Origin: Paenibacillus_G filicis
Lineage (GTDB): Bacteria; Bacillota; Bacilli; Paenibacillales; NBRC-103111
Direction: 5' to 3'
DNA length: 64,000 bases
Assembly: GCF_038070315.1 (NCBI RefSeq)
Contig: NZ_JBBPCC010000011.1
Coordinates: forward strand, 176,753 to 240,752
Part shown: one piece after another, positions 7,273 through 15,268 of the stretch
How positions within the stretch are numbered: position 1 is the stretch's first letter
How the letters are laid out: each line of letters opens with the position of its first letter
Position numbers and translations under genes: made by a program
Notes under the pieces: model-generated
Told to the model about the DNA's origin: nothing
Seen by the model: the letters and a program-made list of their open reading frames with translations, nothing else
Databases searched by the model: none

Positions 7273-8121
7273 ATGGAGAGAGCAGATAAGCCTATTTTTG
7301 AAGGGTATGCACTGGTAACGGATATGGATGGGACGCTGCTGGATAAGCAGAAGGAAATCAGCCCGGACAATCTAGCGGCTATTCACCGGTTCGTCAGCGA
7401 GGGCGGACGTTTTACCGTGGCTACAGGCCGTATCGTCGAGCCAGCGGGTTATTTCGCGCGTCAGCTGCCGGTCAATCTGCCTGCCATTCTATACAACGGG
7501 GCAATGATCTACGATTACGAGCGGGAGGAGCCGCTTCACCAGACGCTGCTGCCTCGGGCGGCGGAGCAGGCCTTGCAGCGTGTGCTGGAGGCTTTCCCGG
7601 AGATCGGCGCCGAGATTTATGTACAGGGGGAGCCTTATCCGTATACGATCCGCGATAACGCTATGACCGCCCGGCACCGCGGCATCGAGAATTTCCCTCT
7701 GCAGGCTGTCGATGAAGTGAAATCCATCCCGGCGGATTGGTTGAAGATATTGTTTGCATGGGAGCCGGTGCTGCTTGATCAGGCAAGCGACGAGATGGTC
7801 AGGCTTTCATCGGGGACCGGGGTTGAGTGGGTTCGTTCAGACGGCCGGTATTTCGAAATGCTGCCGCAAGGGGCCACCAAGGGCGATGCGCTGGAGCAGC
7901 TGCTCGCGCTGACCGGGCTGGAGCTGGATAAATGCGTGGCGATGGGCGATCATCTGAACGATCTGGAGATGATCCGGAGGGCCGGCATGGGCGTGGCGGT
8001 CGGCAACGCTCATCCGCTGCTGCTGGAGGCGGCGGATCATGTGTGCAAGTCTCACACCGAGCATGCCGTGGCCGATGTGATCGGCTGGCTGGAGCAGCGT
8101 ATTCGTTCAGAACGGCCGTAG
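7273..8121 (+). CDS. HAD superfamily hydrolase, Cof type
   Basis: A 282-residue Cof-type HAD phosphatase. Motif I is VTDMDGTLLD (nucleophile and acid Asp) at about residue 16, with VATGR as motif II. A Cof-type cap fills about residues 85-195, followed by GATKGDAL (motif III Lys) and MGDHLNDLEMI (motif IV Asp pair). These enzymes dephosphorylate sugar phosphates, flavin mononucleotide or similar; the substrate here is unknown. ATG 7273 is chosen because GAGGAG lies eight bases upstream; ATG 7246 is a weaker alternative. Transcribed alone, convergent with speA. Confidence 0.85.
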   Translation: MERADKPIFEGYALVTDMDGTLLDKQKEISPDNLAAIHRFVSEGGRFTVATGRIVEPAGYFARQLPVNLPAILYNGAMIYDYEREEPLHQTLLPRAAEQALQRVLEAFPEIGAEIYVQGEPYPYTIRDNAMTARHRGIENFPLQAVDEVKSIPADWLKILFAWEPVLLDQASDEMVRLSSGTGVEWVRSDGRYFEMLPQGATKGDALEQLLALTGLELDKCVAMGDHLNDLEMIRRAGMGVAVGNAHPLLLEAADHVCKSHTEHAVADVIGWLEQRIRSERP

Positions 8122-8131
8122 CAAGATACAA

Positions 8132-8179
8132 GAAAGCCGCTTGTCCGGCGTCTTCACGGCGCTGGAGCAAGCGGCTTTC
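8132..8179. terminator. Hairpin between HAD hydrolase and speA
   Basis: GAAAGCCGCTTG (8132-8143) pairs with CAAGCGGCTTTC (8168-8179) as a perfect 12-bp stem with a 24-base loop, in the 77-bp gap between convergent genes. The flanking T-runs are poor, so termination strength is uncertain. Confidence 0.55.
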
Positions 8180-8197
8180 CTGTGTTGCAATAGTGAT

Positions 8198-9673
8198 TTA
8201 GAAAATCGCCGGGGTTTCGACAATCACTTTCACATATTCGATGCTGCGATCTTCGGGACCCTTCACCGGCAGGCCGACTTCGATATGCTCGGTGATGTAA
8301 TCGATCAGATCCTGCGAGATGACCTCACCTGGCAGCAGGATAGGGATGCCGGGCGGATACACATAGATAAACTCGGCAATGATCCGGTCGGCTGATTCCT
8401 TGAACGGAATAAGCTCCGTGTCGCCATAGAAAGCATCGCGCGGCGACAAAGTCAGCTGCGGGATTTTCGGAATCTTGATCACCAGCTCATTGGCCTCACG
8501 AATCGTAAAGTTCTCTTCGGACAGACGCCGCAGCGCAGTGATCAGGATATCTACGCTCTCGCGTGTGTCGCCCGGTGTGATGAGGCAGAGAATATTGTAC
8601 ATATCGCTCAGCTCGACCTCAAGGTTGTAATGCTCGCGCAGCCAATTCTCTGCGTCATAGCCGGTGATCCCCAGATGGCGGACGTGGATATTGACCTTGG
8701 TCGGATCGCAGTCAAAGGTCGCTTCACCGCCCAGAATCTCCCGGCCGAAGCATTCGAGTCCGGGAATATCGTTGATCTCCCGGCGTGCGAATTCGGCGAG
8801 CTCGATCGCCCGCTCCGCTATGGCCCGGCCGTTCAATGCCAGATTGCGGCGCGAGCAGTCGAGCGAAGCCAGCAGGATGTAAGAGGTCGACGTCGTCGTG
8901 AGCATACTGATGATCGTTTTGGCGCGGCGCACGTTGACCCGGCCTTCACGGATATTGAGTACCGAGCTCTGTGTCATGGAACCGCCGAGCTTATGCACGC
9001 TGGTCGCAGCCATATCTGCGCCAGCCTCCATAGCCGACATCGGCAGCCGGTCGTGGAAATGAATCAGCACGCCATGCGCTTCGTCCACGAGCACCGGGAT
9101 GTTATAGCTGTGTACGATATCCACGATTTCCTTCAGGTTCGCGCATACGCCGTAATAGGTCGGGTTGATGACCAGCACGGCCTTAGCATCGGGATGGCGC
9201 TCCAGGGCGCGTTTGACGGAAGAGGTGGTGACTCCGTGGTCAATACCCAGATTCTCGTCATGAACCGGCTTCAGGAAGACCGGCTTGGCGCCGGCGAATA
9301 TAATACCGGACAAAATGGATTTGTGCACGTTGCGGGGCACGATAATTTTGTCTCCCTCGGAGCAAACGGTCAGGATCATCGTCATGATGGCACCGCTCGT
9401 TCCTTGTACGGAGAAGAAAGTGTGGTCTGCGCCGAAGGCTTCGGCTGCAAGCTGCTGCGACTGCTCGATGACACCGGTTGGTTGATGAAGATCGTCCAGC
9501 GGTGCTATATTGATCAGGTCGATGGACAGCGCGTTATCGCCGATAAACTCCCGAAATTCGGGGTCCATGCCCACGCCCTTCTTATGTCCTGGAATGTGAA
9601 ATTGAACCGGATTGCGTGCAGCGTGTTGTCTTAATGCGGTGAACAGGGGAGTTTTCGTCTGATCCACGGTCAT
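8198..9673 (-). CDS. speA: Arginine decarboxylase, PLP-dependent (SpeA/Orn-Lys-Arg decarboxylase type)
   Basis: A 491-residue fold-I PLP decarboxylase, very close in pattern to Bacillus subtilis SpeA, which makes agmatine from arginine for polyamine synthesis. Visible are QFHIPGHKKGVGMDPEF near the N terminus, FFSVQGTSGAI, VLVDEAHGVLIHFHD (cofactor Asp and His), and SVHKLGGSMTQSSVLN, whose Lys binds PLP. The C-terminal domain carries EVELSDMYNILCLITPGD. The length matches the B. subtilis protein. AAAGGTAGGG stands just before the ATG at 9673. No other polyamine gene is adjacent. A lysine or ornithine substrate cannot be excluded from sequence alone, but the resemblance favours arginine. Confidence 0.85.
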   Translation of the reverse strand: MTVDQTKTPLFTALRQHAARNPVQFHIPGHKKGVGMDPEFREFIGDNALSIDLINIAPLDDLHQPTGVIEQSQQLAAEAFGADHTFFSVQGTSGAIMTMILTVCSEGDKIIVPRNVHKSILSGIIFAGAKPVFLKPVHDENLGIDHGVTTSSVKRALERHPDAKAVLVINPTYYGVCANLKEIVDIVHSYNIPVLVDEAHGVLIHFHDRLPMSAMEAGADMAATSVHKLGGSMTQSSVLNIREGRVNVRRAKTIISMLTTTSTSYILLASLDCSRRNLALNGRAIAERAIELAEFARREINDIPGLECFGREILGGEATFDCDPTKVNIHVRHLGITGYDAENWLREHYNLEVELSDMYNILCLITPGDTRESVDILITALRRLSEENFTIREANELVIKIPKIPQLTLSPRDAFYGDTELIPFKESADRIIAEFIYVYPPGIPILLPGEVISQDLIDYITEHIEVGLPVKGPEDRSIEYVKVIVETPAIF

Positions 9674-9886
9674 CCCTACCTTTCATGGGCCTAGTAGATG
9701 CTGCTCATAAAACAAGCAAACATATCGAGTATAGCAAAATGCGCCGCGGATGCAAGGGATTTTTGGCATTCCGAATGTTAAGATTCGGAGTATGTCGATT
9801 TTGTTAACCTTGAGCCGCTAAGATTTCCATCGGCAAATGAGATATGATACATTTAAACTGCTGATTTACTAAAACTTAAAGGTAGT

Positions 9887-11077
9887 GTGATTGTGATGGA
9901 TAAACGACTTCTTGTCATTATGGTGCTGATCATGACGGTATTTATCGGCTTTGGCATCATTATTCCCGTTCTTCCCGATGTTGTGACCGGTTCCGGAGCG
10001 GAGAGCTTTCATCTAGGGCTGCTGCTCTCGGTCTATTCGCTCGTGTCCTTCCTGATGTCGCCGTTCTGGGGAGGCTTGTCCGACCGGATCGGAAGAAGAC
10101 CTATTATTATGATTGGTACGCTCGGCTTTAGCCTGAGCTTCTTCGTCTTCGGGATGGCGGGGGATAATCTGGTACTGATGTATGTCTCGCGTATTCTGGG
10201 CGGCTTGTTTTCCGGTGCTGTGACGGCATGTGCGGTCGCTTATGTGGCCGATATTACTTCGGAAGAAAACCGGACCAAGGGTATGGGACTCGTCGGCATG
10301 TCGATCGGTCTGGGCTTTATCTTTGGTCCGGCCGTAGGCGGCTTGCTCAGCGGCTACGGCTACAGCGTGCCGTTTTTTACGGCAGCGGGTCTGGCTCTGG
10401 CCATGTTCGTCTTCGCTTTCTTCATGCTGAAGGAATCGGTCACGGCGGAGAGCCGGCAAAAATCGCGCGACGTGAAGCAGTCGCGCTGGAAAGCGTTCGT
10501 AGGCTCGCTTAAATATTTATATGTGCTGAGCTTCTTCGTCTCATTCTCGCTAGCGGGTCTGGAAGCAACTTTGCTGTTATTCGAACGCGATGCTATCGGA
10601 GCGACGCCGACTCAGCTTGGCTTGATGTTCGCCGTGAGCGGGGTCGTAGGCGCCCTGATCCAGGGCGGGGTCGTCCGCCGTCTGATCAAGGCCGGACAGG
10701 AAGCTCGCGTGATCGGGATCGGGCTGGTCCTGTCAGCGCTCGGCTTCGTGCTGATTCTGTTCTCCAGCAGCCTGCTGACTGCATCGATCTATCTCAGCGT
10801 GTTCGCCGCAGGGAATGCACTGATCCGCCCTTGTGTGACCTCGCTGATTACACAGAAGACGACAGTCGGGCAGGGGGTAGCCTCCGGTCTCAGCTCGTCC
10901 ATGGACAGCCTGGGGCGGATCGCAGGCCCGCTGCTGGGCGCTGGCATTTACGATTTCAGCCACAGCCTGCCATTCCTGATCGGAGCTGTGCTCTCGGTTG
11001 CTGCGCTGTATCTGCTCTATCGCTTCATCGTTCTCGACAGATCGGCGTCCACGAGGTCAGGCAAGCTGGCTTCTTAG
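9887..11077 (+). CDS. MFS drug-efflux-type transporter (TetA family pattern)
   Basis: A 396-residue, twelve-helix major facilitator. Helix 1 reads MTVFIGFGIIIPVLP, the pattern of TetA/multidrug antiporters. Motif A is GGLSDRIGRRP after helix 2, and an antiporter-like motif C lies in helix 5 (GLGFIFGPAVGGLLS). The C-terminal half repeats the six-helix plan. A proton-driven drug exporter is the best guess; the substrate cannot be assigned. GTG 9887, GTG 9893 and ATG 9896 are all in frame after AAAGG (ending 9882), so the start is uncertain by three codons. It is divergent from speA and ends at a strong terminator. Confidence 0.85.
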   Translation: MIVMDKRLLVIMVLIMTVFIGFGIIIPVLPDVVTGSGAESFHLGLLLSVYSLVSFLMSPFWGGLSDRIGRRPIIMIGTLGFSLSFFVFGMAGDNLVLMYVSRILGGLFSGAVTACAVAYVADITSEENRTKGMGLVGMSIGLGFIFGPAVGGLLSGYGYSVPFFTAAGLALAMFVFAFFMLKESVTAESRQKSRDVKQSRWKAFVGSLKYLYVLSFFVSFSLAGLEATLLLFERDAIGATPTQLGLMFAVSGVVGALIQGGVVRRLIKAGQEARVIGIGLVLSALGFVLILFSSSLLTASIYLSVFAAGNALIRPCVTSLITQKTTVGQGVASGLSSSMDSLGRIAGPLLGAGIYDFSHSLPFLIGAVLSVAALYLLYRFIVLDRSASTRSGKLAS

Positions 11078-11102
11078 GAGGTCGTATCTGGAATCATAAT
11101 CC

Positions 11103-11151
11103 AAAAGCTGCCGTTTGCGATGAGCTTATCATCGGAAGCGGCAGCTTTTTT
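11103..11151. terminator. Strong terminator between MFS transporter and secreted repeat protein
   Basis: AAAAGCTGCCG (11103-11113) pairs with CGGCAGCTTTT (11139-11149). An inner CGATGA/TCATCG stem lies in between, and a T-run follows. The A-run at the left arm gives the minus-strand gene a T-tail as well. Confidence 0.9.
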
Positions 11152-11171
11152 GGTGTCGGATGTCCGGCCGA

Positions 11172-11972
11172 TTAAGGCTGGTCAGGCTTGGAATCCTTGA
11201 CATGCTTGCGGTCTACGGCTTTTTCGACCCAAGGTGTCAGATTCTCTTTGATCTTGGCGACCAGTTGTTCCTTGTCTATGCCTTGGGCCGCCGCGATTTC
11301 TGTCAGTGACTTGCCTGCCTTAAGCTCGGCCTTCAACTCACTCTCCGTAATTCCCAGCAGGGCGGCGAGCTTGTCCGGGGCAGGCAGAATATGGCTGACG
11401 CCACGGCCATGCGGCTTATGGAGCTTCTTCAAATTATGCTGAACGAGGAACGTCAGATGCTTGTCTAGATTGTCCTTCATCCGGGAAGCCTGATCAGCTG
11501 TCAGCTTGCCGGAGGCCACAGCCTCGTCAATCCGTGCAATCCGCAGCGCCTTCAACTTTGTGACGAGATCGGCTTCGCTGACGCCGTGTTCTTTGGCGAC
11601 CTCAGCCAAGGTTTGCTTTTGCAGAGAGGCGGTCAGCTTGTCCTGCGAGATGCCGAGAATACCGGCTGCTTCCTCGATGATGGCTTTGCCCGCCTGATGC
11701 GGCTGCTGGCCCTCGCCATGCTTGCCTTTACCAGCCGGACCCTCTTTGCCGGCTTGGTCCTTGCTGCTGTGCTTGCCGAACCAGCTCTTGGGGGCAGATT
11801 TGGCTGAGCCATCCTGTTCCGACGAGCTGCCCGAACCGGTTGACGGAGCTACCGCTGCACTGTCTTCGGCATTGGCCGGAGCATTCAGTCCGTAGAAGGC
11901 GCCTCCCCCTAACAATAGCGTAAGCGCTAAGGTGGAAATCACGACTTTGCTGGCATGCGTATGCTTCTTCAT
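11172..11972 (-). CDS. Secreted protein with two LGI-x-GxSL-type helical repeats
   Basis: A 266-residue exported protein. The signal peptide covers about residues 1-35 (KKHTHASKVVISTLALTLLL, ending near ANAED). A low-complexity, charged Ser/Gly/Lys linker spans about 38-95. Two copies of a roughly 36-residue helical unit follow: LGISQDKLTASLQKQTLAEV with KEHGVSEADLV, and LGITESELKAELKAGKSLTE with AQGIDKEQLVAKI, at about residues 105-140 and 206-241. This pattern resembles DUF2680-like envelope proteins. Function unknown. AGAAAGGA precedes the ATG. It stands alone downstream of a terminator. Confidence 0.7.
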   Translation of the reverse strand: MKKHTHASKVVISTLALTLLLGGGAFYGLNAPANAEDSAAVAPSTGSGSSSEQDGSAKSAPKSWFGKHSSKDQAGKEGPAGKGKHGEGQQPHQAGKAIIEEAAGILGISQDKLTASLQKQTLAEVAKEHGVSEADLVTKLKALRIARIDEAVASGKLTADQASRMKDNLDKHLTFLVQHNLKKLHKPHGRGVSHILPAPDKLAALLGITESELKAELKAGKSLTEIAAAQGIDKEQLVAKIKENLTPWVEKAVDRKHVKDSKPDQP

Positions 11973-12094
11973 CCTGAACCATCCTTTCTACAGTTGGAGA
12001 TACGGTTATATGTAACCATCTGTAGCATAGGCAACAAGGATTAAGCTCAGGTTAATTGCACCTTAGGATTTGCTAAATTTTGCTGGAAGCAGAC

Positions 12095-12124
12095 AACAAA
12101 AAAGGGACGAAGGCTCGTCCCTTT
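12095..12124 (-). terminator. Terminator of the 52-residue ORF
   Basis: On the minus strand AAAGGGACGA and TCGTCCCTTT form a perfect 10-bp stem with a 4-base loop, followed by TTTTGTTG. It lies 23 bp after the stop at 12147 and supports a real small transcript there. Confidence 0.88.
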
Positions 12125-12146
12125 CAAGAAAATATGCTCTTTTAAA

Positions 12147-12305
12147 CTAAAGATTGACCCATGTTCCGTCCGGGCGCAAACATACGCGCTCAGGCGGGTT
12201 GGATCCATCGACGACGCCGACTTTTATGCAGCTGGAGAGGCCGGTTTCGAACACGATAGATTCGTGCTGTAAAACCTCAGGTTTCATATACGCTAACTTC
12301 GACAA
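12147..12305 (-). CDS. Small 52-residue protein, leader-peptide-like N terminus
   Basis: This short gene starts at a TTG (12305) with AGGAG eight bases upstream and stops at 12147, followed by its own terminator. The peptide begins MSKLAYMKPEVLQHESIVFE and ends VCLRPDGTWVNL, with two cysteines (Cys25 and Cys42). Residues Tyr6, Pro9, Val11 and Thr21 fall at the spacing of the YxxPxL...T recognition motif of lasso-peptide leaders. However, the part after Thr21 lacks an Asp/Glu at ring position 7-9, and no maturation enzymes lie nearby. Function unknown; it could be a modified-peptide precursor-like orphan or just a small conserved protein. An internal ATG at 12287 is an alternative start. Confidence 0.7.
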   Translation of the reverse strand: MSKLAYMKPEVLQHESIVFETGLSSCIKVGVVDGSNPPERVCLRPDGTWVNL

Positions 12306-12420
12306 AATAATCACTCCTTAAATGAACGGATATATTGATACATAATGTATCAAATATGATTATAAAGGCTTTTTTTGTCGCTGTCTAGACTATTTGAAAA
12401 GATTTCCTTTTTCTATATTG

Positions 12421-13044
12421 CTACAGTTTGGCAATTTGATACAAAGGCAGCAGTTGCTCGAAGGTTTGCTTGACCAGACCGAGGAACTTATCTCCCTCCA
12501 GAAGCTTCGCGTCGCTGGCTGCAACGGTACGGCCGATCAGGAACTCTACCTTCTTCACGTCGCGGAACCGCTCCAATGACCGGTTCAGGCCATCCTCGCC
12601 AAGCTCTCCTAGCGTCACATGATCCTTCTTCATATGGTCGAAGGACACGGCCATCTCCTGGGGAAGCGCCGCAAATTCATCTAGATGCTTCAAATAAGCC
12701 GAAGCAATGCCCTGCTTATTGGGCAGTTCGTAGATCAGAGCGAGCCAGATAAACACATGATCGTCGAACAGCCCGACCTGGAAGTGCGGATGCTGCTTGT
12801 AGCCGCGCTTGTTGCCGGCTATCGCCATCCACGTATCGACGGGGGCGTTCACCTTACGCCGCGCGTGCTGGGCGATGTGCAGGAACAGCTCTTCGCCTGC
12901 CTGAACGGATAATTCCTGCAGCACCTCGTCGCTAAGCTCCTTGAATTTGGGCTGAATCCGGCTGCGGATCGCTTCCATGCGGCCATCCAGGCCCTCTATG
13001 TGAAAGGTTTCGAAATCCTCCCGGTTAAATCCACTGAATGCCAT
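12421..13044 (-). CDS. yktB: DUF1054 (UPF0637, YktB) family protein
   Basis: A 207-residue protein of the YktB / DUF1054 family. It starts at FSGFNREDFETFHIEGLDGR, carries the conserved HARRKVNAPVDTWMAI and KRGYKQHPHFQVGLFDDHVF segments, and ends in a long C-terminal helix. The family is Bacillales-wide and has no assigned reaction. The ATG at 13044 is preceded by AGGAGGATCAGC; the frame extends upstream to 13131 without support. Length is close to the 212 residues of B. subtilis YktB. Transcribed alone. Confidence 0.85.
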   Translation of the reverse strand: MAFSGFNREDFETFHIEGLDGRMEAIRSRIQPKFKELSDEVLQELSVQAGEELFLHIAQHARRKVNAPVDTWMAIAGNKRGYKQHPHFQVGLFDDHVFIWLALIYELPNKQGIASAYLKHLDEFAALPQEMAVSFDHMKKDHVTLGELGEDGLNRSLERFRDVKKVEFLIGRTVAASDAKLLEGDKFLGLVKQTFEQLLPLYQIAKL

Positions 13045-13170
13045 GCTGATCCTCCTCATCCTTGGTAAGTGATCTCTATGAAACCTCTTTACTATATCAT
13101 ACCAGCCTCTGGACTGGCACGTGCGTTCCACCTAAAAAAAACACAAGTCAGTGAAAAGGCAATCCATAGC

Positions 13171-13184
13171 TGAAAGCGCTCTAT
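13171..13184 (+). promoter_or_regulatory. Candidate cre (CcpA) site upstream of the lyase-locus permeases
   Basis: TGAAAGCGCTCTAT matches the cre consensus TGWAANCGNTNWCA at all fixed positions except the last two. It lies 55 bp before the first permease gene. A second, better site with the same TGAAAGCGCT core lies at 15231. Confidence 0.5.
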
Positions 13185-13238
13185 CCAGGTTACCATAAGG
13201 CTACAACGACGAAGCTAATCGAGTAAGGAGGAACGCGT

Positions 13239-14201
13239 ATGGCGGTCGACACGCAAGCAGTCAAGCCATTGCAAGACCGGATGCAGGAAGGACAGTTCAA
13301 GAGCTTACTTCGCAATATCTGGAAGTACAAAGCGCTGTATCTGATTTCACTGCCGGGGATTATTTACTTCATCATTTTCAAGTATGTTCCGCTGCTAGGG
13401 TCAGTCATCGCTTTTCAGGACTACAACATCTTTGGTGGCGTTACTGGCAGCAAGTGGGTCGGGTTCGAGCATTTCCAGAGGATGTTCGCGCATTATGATT
13501 TTCTCAATATTCTCAAGAACACGCTGCTGATCGGTTTGTACGATCTCGTGCTGGCCTTCCCGGCTCCGATCGTGCTGGCGCTGCTGCTGAACGAGTTGCG
13601 GCTCGTCGTGTACAAGCGTGTACTCCAAACCATCGTATACATGCCGCATTTCCTCTCATGGGTTATTGTCAGCGGTATTGCAATTAGCATTCTATCCCCG
13701 TCTACAGGGGCGGTGAATCACTTCCTGGCCTGGCTAGGCTTCGAACCGATCTACTTCCTAGGCGAAGAATCCTGGATACGTACGGTACTGATCGGCTCGG
13801 GCATCTGGAGAGATTCCGGTTACGGCACGATTATTTATCTGGCTGCGCTCGCGGGCATCAATCCCGATCTGTATGAGGCGGCGGAAGTGGATGGAGCGGG
13901 CCGATGGCGGCAAACGCTGTCCATTACGATTCCGGCGCTCATGCCGACTATCATGATTCTGTTCCTGCTGCATATCGGCAAGTTCCTGGACTTTGGCTTT
14001 GAGCGTGTCTATGTATTCCTGAACCCGCTCAACAAGGATAATGGTGAAATTCTCGATACGTATATTTACCAGGCGGGTCTGCTTGGTCAGCAGTTCAGTT
14101 ATACGACGGCTATCGGTTTGTTCAAGTCCGTAGTCGGACTGCTCATGATCGTCATCGGCAACTTTATCAGTAAGAAAACCACAGGCGAGAGCTTGTATTA
14201 A
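13239..14201 (+). CDS. ABC transporter permease, LplB type
   Basis: A 320-residue inner-membrane permease of the LplB/YtePQ type that imports complex oligosaccharides. It has a cytoplasmic N terminus, then LISLPGIIYFIIFKYVPLLG as helix 1, SKWVGFEHFQRMF, and about six helices in all. The EAA loop contacting the ATPase reads YEAAEVDGAGRWRQTLSITI (about residues 207-226). The gene opens the lyase locus after a cre-like site, with AAGGAGG upstream of its ATG. It pairs with the next permease 30 bp downstream; no ATPase is encoded here, as is usual for these systems, which share an MsmX-like ATPase elsewhere (inferred). Confidence 0.9.
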   Translation: MAVDTQAVKPLQDRMQEGQFKSLLRNIWKYKALYLISLPGIIYFIIFKYVPLLGSVIAFQDYNIFGGVTGSKWVGFEHFQRMFAHYDFLNILKNTLLIGLYDLVLAFPAPIVLALLLNELRLVVYKRVLQTIVYMPHFLSWVIVSGIAISILSPSTGAVNHFLAWLGFEPIYFLGEESWIRTVLIGSGIWRDSGYGTIIYLAALAGINPDLYEAAEVDGAGRWRQTLSITIPALMPTIMILFLLHIGKFLDFGFERVYVFLNPLNKDNGEILDTYIYQAGLLGQQFSYTTAIGLFKSVVGLLMIVIGNFISKKTTGESLY

Positions 14202-14231
14202 CGTTTGGCGAAAGCAGGAGGTGACCCTATC

Positions 14232-15113
14232 ATGAATCGAAAGCCTACAGCCGGCTGGCAAACATTCAATGTCTTCAATTTATTGTTCCTAACCGTACTA
14301 TCACTCGCGATGTTCCTGCCCTTCCTGAACGTGCTGGCGCAATCCTTCAGCAGCTCCGAGGCGATTGTCACCGGGAAAGTCTTTTTCCTGCCCGTTGAGT
14401 TCACCTGGATTAACTACCTGTATGTATTCAGCGATGCGGCCATCTGGCGCTCCTTCGGGATTACCGTGTATATTACGATAGTCGGAACGCTGATCAATCT
14501 GATTGCAACTGCATCCCTGGCTTATCCGGTGTCGCGGCAGGAGTATAAGGGACGCAATGTCATTGTCATCATGGTATTGATTACGATGGTATTCAGTGCG
14601 CCGCTCATTCCGAACTTTATCCTGATGAAGGGGCTCGGGCTTACCAACTCGCTGTGGGCGTTACTCATTCCCGGAGCGATCAGCGCGTTTAACTTCTTCG
14701 TTATGAGGTCGTTCTTCATGCAGATCCCGAGCGAGATTATCGACTCCGGACGCATCGACGGCTGCTCGGAGCTACGGATGATCTGGAGCATCGTCCTGCC
14801 TCTGTCCAAGCCCGTCATGGCCTCACTCGGTATCTTCTACGCGGTCAATCACTGGAACACGTACCAGAGCGCGCTTTACTACATCAACAAGCCGGCGCTG
14901 TATCCGCTGCAGGTAAAACTGCGCCAGCTGATCATGACTGACGACATCAGCATCGATCCCGCTTCTTCACAGTTCAGTGCGCTGGCTCATATGGACCCTG
15001 AGGGCATCAAAATGGCGACGATCATCATTGCCACGATCCCGATCATTATCATCTATCCGTTCCTGCAGCGCCACTTCGTCAAAGGGATGATGGTAGGCTC
15101 TGTGAAGTCGTAA
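14232..15113 (+). CDS. ABC transporter permease, LplC/YtcP type
   Basis: A 293-residue partner permease of the CUT1 oligosaccharide family. After MNRKPTAGWQTFNVFNLLFL come six helices. The EAA loop is IIDSGRIDGCSELRMIWSIV near residues 173-192, and the C terminus PFLQRHFVKGMMVGSVKS is typical of the LplC family. ATG 14232 is chosen because GCAGGAGGTG stands upstream. With the preceding permease it would form the membrane channel served by the binding protein at 15269. Confidence 0.9.
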   Translation: MNRKPTAGWQTFNVFNLLFLTVLSLAMFLPFLNVLAQSFSSSEAIVTGKVFFLPVEFTWINYLYVFSDAAIWRSFGITVYITIVGTLINLIATASLAYPVSRQEYKGRNVIVIMVLITMVFSAPLIPNFILMKGLGLTNSLWALLIPGAISAFNFFVMRSFFMQIPSEIIDSGRIDGCSELRMIWSIVLPLSKPVMASLGIFYAVNHWNTYQSALYYINKPALYPLQVKLRQLIMTDDISIDPASSQFSALAHMDPEGIKMATIIIATIPIIIIYPFLQRHFVKGMMVGSVKS

Positions 15114-15194
15114 GCTTGCGTCTAAGCGTCTGCGGATGAGGATATGAAAATCGCATATTCTAAAAAAATGACAATGCAAACCAAAGTCATTCCC

Positions 15195-15244
15195 TTGTTC
15201 CCAGCGGAATGTGCTCTTACAATGAGGCTATGAAAGCGCTATTA
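15195..15244 (+). promoter_or_regulatory. Promoter with cre site at the start point, upstream of the binding protein
   Basis: TTGTTC (15195-15200) and TACAAT (15218-15223) are 17 bp apart, putting the start point near 15230. TGAAAGCGCTATTA at 15231-15244 matches the cre consensus TGWAANCGNTNWCA at every fixed position but one. This placement is classic for CcpA roadblock repression, giving the binding protein gene its own glucose-repressed promoter. Confidence 0.6.
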
Positions 15245-15268
15245 TCCATTCAGGAAAAGAGGGGTACT

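Noticed and set aside
12147..12305. Lasso-peptide precursor
   Set aside because: The leader-like spacing is real, but the following segment has no acidic residue at ring position 7-9, and no cyclase, RRE or protease gene is in the window.
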